DNA of 64,000 bases from Nitrosomonas oligotropha. Lineage in GTDB: Bacteria; Pseudomonadota; Gammaproteobacteria; Burkholderiales; Nitrosomonadaceae. Location: assembly GCF_900106555.1 (NCBI RefSeq), contig NZ_FNOE01000010.1, positions 41,029 to 105,028 of the forward strand. The letters run 5' to 3'. Below, in pieces: positions 62,281-64,000 of this stretch. How positions within the stretch are numbered: the first letter of the stretch is position 1; every line of letters starts with the position of its first letter. The notes below the pieces were generated by a model. The model searched no databases, was not told the DNA's origin, and was given only the letters and a program-made list of their open reading frames with translations. The translations under genes and the position numbers were made by a program.

Positions 62281-63441
62281 CTAAGAATGACTAAATGCAA
62301 GAATTTCTTCGTATTCTTTGAGAATGCGCTGCGTAACAATTGCATGATCAAATCGAGAAATTACATATTCATATGCGCGAGTCGTCATTGATAGCCTTTC
62401 ATCTTCTCTGATTCTAAAGAAATCTAGGAGTCCTTTTTTTATTCCAGCAACAGTGGGTGGAACGACGATTGCACAATTTAATTCTCCTGCTTCCTGCCAA
62501 GCCGTTGCAGTAGTCGTCAGTACTGGGCAACGGTTAGCCATTGCTTCTAGAACAGTAATTCCAAAATTCTCAGACTTAGAAGGTAGAATGTACAAAGCCG
62601 CATTCCTATAAGCCCACCATTTTTCTTTTGTGATAATTCCAGTCCATACTAATTTATTATCTATTTGATATTCTCGTGCAAGCATTTTCATTTTATCAGC
62701 TGTCCCATGATAATCTGGGCCGCAAATAACTATCTTTGGTAGCTGAATTTCTTCAGGGATTTGTGCAAGAGCTTTTATCAACAAATCCAATCCCTTATTC
62801 ACATCTAAACGTGCAAGAAATAAAATGAAACCATTATCCTTCAAAGATACCCCCCAATTCGGCATTATGTTTTTTGCCTCTGCAATAGCACCAAAATCGA
62901 TGCCACATGGTGCAGTATAAATTTTGTTTCGTGGGATACCGGCAGCGGTAAGCTCTACAAAATCCAAACCACTTTCCGCCTGAACTTTTGATGCTCTCAA
63001 AACCAATTTACGATCAAACAAGCTCCACCAAATTTTTTTCTGTATCCATTTAAATTTTAATTGTATTCGACTAAGTGAACCGTGTGGCTGTGAAATATAA
63101 GGAATATTATTTTTATAACAAAAGCTTGCTGCTGCAACAAGTAACCAGCGCCATAAACCGTGGATATGTACTATATCTACCGAATTCAATTCCCTCTCAA
63201 AATATTCAGTGAGTCCGTATAAAAAACCAAGGTTTCGCATGATAGGTATTTGAGAAGGCGGTATACCAATCTTTCTAACTCCTCGAACATTAAGTTCCTG
63301 ATCACCTTTCCTAAGATCCTTAAAATATACAATCGATACATTGTGACCAATCTTGGCCTGCTGCTCAGCTAATTCTGCAACAGACAAATCTCCACCTCCG
63401 CCTTTTATTGATAATGCTTCTACTATATGAACAATTTTCAT
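62281..63441 (-). CDS. Family 4 glycosyltransferase
   Basis: GT-B fold transferase of 386 aa. It opens MKIVHIVEALSIKGGGGDLS. The donor site shows FILFLARLDVNKGLDLLIKA near residue 210 and the E-x7-E motif in KSENFGITVLEAMANRCPV near residue 295. Complete: the stop lies exactly at the border of the MITE-like repeat. Acts in surface polysaccharide assembly; sugar unknown. Confidence 0.92.
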   Translation of the reverse strand: MKIVHIVEALSIKGGGGDLSVAELAEQQAKIGHNVSIVYFKDLRKGDQELNVRGVRKIGIPPSQIPIMRNLGFLYGLTEYFERELNSVDIVHIHGLWRWLLVAAASFCYKNNIPYISQPHGSLSRIQLKFKWIQKKIWWSLFDRKLVLRASKVQAESGLDFVELTAAGIPRNKIYTAPCGIDFGAIAEAKNIMPNWGVSLKDNGFILFLARLDVNKGLDLLIKALAQIPEEIQLPKIVICGPDYHGTADKMKMLAREYQIDNKLVWTGIITKEKWWAYRNAALYILPSKSENFGITVLEAMANRCPVLTTTATAWQEAGELNCAIVVPPTVAGIKKGLLDFFRIREDERLSMTTRAYEYVISRFDHAIVTQRILKEYEEILAFSHS

Positions 63442-63446
63442 AATCC

Positions 63447-63902
63447 TTAATCTTTAAAATTAATGCAAGATTGAACACTTAACCTTTCAATAACTATTTC
63501 AGCCAAACGAAATTTAAGCGAAGCAATATAAAGCAATGCAAGAATAACATCCCATATATCTAAGTTATCTTGCAACAACTCTTTCATAGCTGAAATAAAC
63601 CACTTATCATCCGCATTTATGATGGCTTCATGAAAAGACCCCAACCAAATACCAATGTAATCAGTTAGGTAAGGTGCGTCAAATCGTGCTCGTTCCCAAT
63701 CAATTAAATATAAATTCCCAGCACAGTCTTCAAATACATTTTCCGAACCCAGATCCCCATGTGCAAAAGATACTCGCCTCGGTTGCTTATTGATTTCGAT
63801 CAGCCAAGGTTTGACGATCTCGGAAAGCCTGCCTGCTTTTTTATTAAAATGCAAAATAATACTTTTCCACCAATCTTTCTCATTTACCTGTGTTATCTGC
63901 AC
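63447..63902 (-). CDS. APH-like phosphotransferase fragment, N-terminus missing or frameshifted
   Basis: The 151-aa frame (GTG at 63902) carries the catalytic loop of the aminoglycoside-phosphotransferase/choline-kinase fold, VSFAHGDLGSENVF and LYLIDWERARFDAPY, but lacks the N-terminal ATP lobe. An in-frame TAG lies 9 bases upstream of the GTG. One frame over, the strand stays open to the window edge (from SYTRKDHSSECR back to base 64000), so a single-base lesion near 63896 may divide a longer gene. In polysaccharide clusters such kinases may phosphorylate a sugar or lipid; this is inferred. Confidence 0.6.
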   Translation of the reverse strand: MQITQVNEKDWWKSIILHFNKKAGRLSEIVKPWLIEINKQPRRVSFAHGDLGSENVFEDCAGNLYLIDWERARFDAPYLTDYIGIWLGSFHEAIINADDKWFISAMKELLQDNLDIWDVILALLYIASLKFRLAEIVIERLSVQSCINFKD

Positions 63903-64000
63903 TCCGAGCTATGATCTTTTCTGGTGTATGACAGTAGAGGAGAAAGCGGTGTAACCTGTTGGTAAAGATCTGGGCAGATCAACCAATAAAAAGGAAAACA

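Noticed and set aside
1..64000. CRISPR array
   Set aside because: No regularly spaced 20-40 base repeats were seen; the repeats found are inverted repeats, IS ends and coding repeats.
1..64000. rRNA genes
   Set aside because: No stretch matches conserved rRNA segments, and the space is filled by protein genes.

Overview
The window looks like a chromosomal segment of an ammonia-oxidising betaproteobacterium, most likely Nitrosomonas or a close relative. This is inferred from gene content, not from a search. The clues are a His-rich periplasmic repeat protein like SmbP of Nitrosomonas europaea, a hopanoid-type RND transporter (HpnN), the lptC-lptA-lptB-rpoN-hpf-ptsN-hprK order typical of beta/gammaproteobacteria, a betaproteobacterial-style flagellar/chemotaxis block, and moderate GC content.

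Bases 1 to about 10.8 kb are the right-hand part of an integrated conjugative element with an IncP-like backbone. On the minus strand lie trbE (frameshifted, cut by the window edge), trbD, trbC, trbB and a TrbA-like repressor. On the plus strand lie a KorB/ParB-type protein and a KfrB-like small protein. Cargo follows: a three-gene ABC-three-component conflict system (Mrr-like nuclease effector, small middle component, DUF2326 ATPase), a divergent SRAP/YedK-type protein, a DUF4258 gene pair and an intact IS1595-family element. The element ends at a 46-bp 3' fragment of a tRNA-Thr(CGT) gene (10759-10804), a probable attachment site. From 10.8 to 13.3 kb there is a worn accessory strip with an HTH protein, two frame-damaged genes carrying RX4H (HEPN-like) motifs, a RelE/antitoxin scar and a small membrane protein.

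From 13.7 to 21.2 kb the content is ordinary core genome: an APC amino acid permease, hpnN, a DedA protein, a TauE/SafE exporter, a DUF4389 protein and an NlpC/P60 lipoprotein. From 21.3 to 34.8 kb a long minus-strand block encodes chemotaxis and signalling: cheB, cheD, cheR, cheW, cheA, cheY, a CheZ-like protein, an EAL-like/HDOD protein, two GGDEF diguanylate cyclases and a NarL-type response regulator with a hybrid kinase. No chemoreceptor gene is present. From 35.0 to 42.1 kb a plus-strand flagellar filament cluster (fliC behind a clear sigma-28 promoter, flaG, fliD, fliS, fliT, a FliK-like gene, an FlhB C-terminal homologue, a YcgR-like brake) links c-di-GMP to motility.

From 42.2 to 58.1 kb there are housekeeping genes: ynfA-like, rof, mutY, a 5-formyl-THF cyclo-ligase, ubiX, hprK, ptsN, hpf, rpoN, lptB, lptA, lptC, nadA, clsB, a Sua5/YrdC protein, a CbbY-like HAD phosphatase, the SmbP-like gene, nlpD, pcm and surE. 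From 58.5 kb to the end a minus-strand surface polysaccharide cluster carries GDP-fucose synthase, two GT2 and one GT4 glycosyltransferases and a phosphotransferase-like fragment. It is interrupted by a decayed IS5-family copy and a 140-bp MITE-like repeat.

Several single-base frame lesions lie in the accessory regions (trbE, two HEPN-like genes, the IS5 transposase, perhaps the last gene). They may be real decay or assembly errors, and only reads can separate the two.
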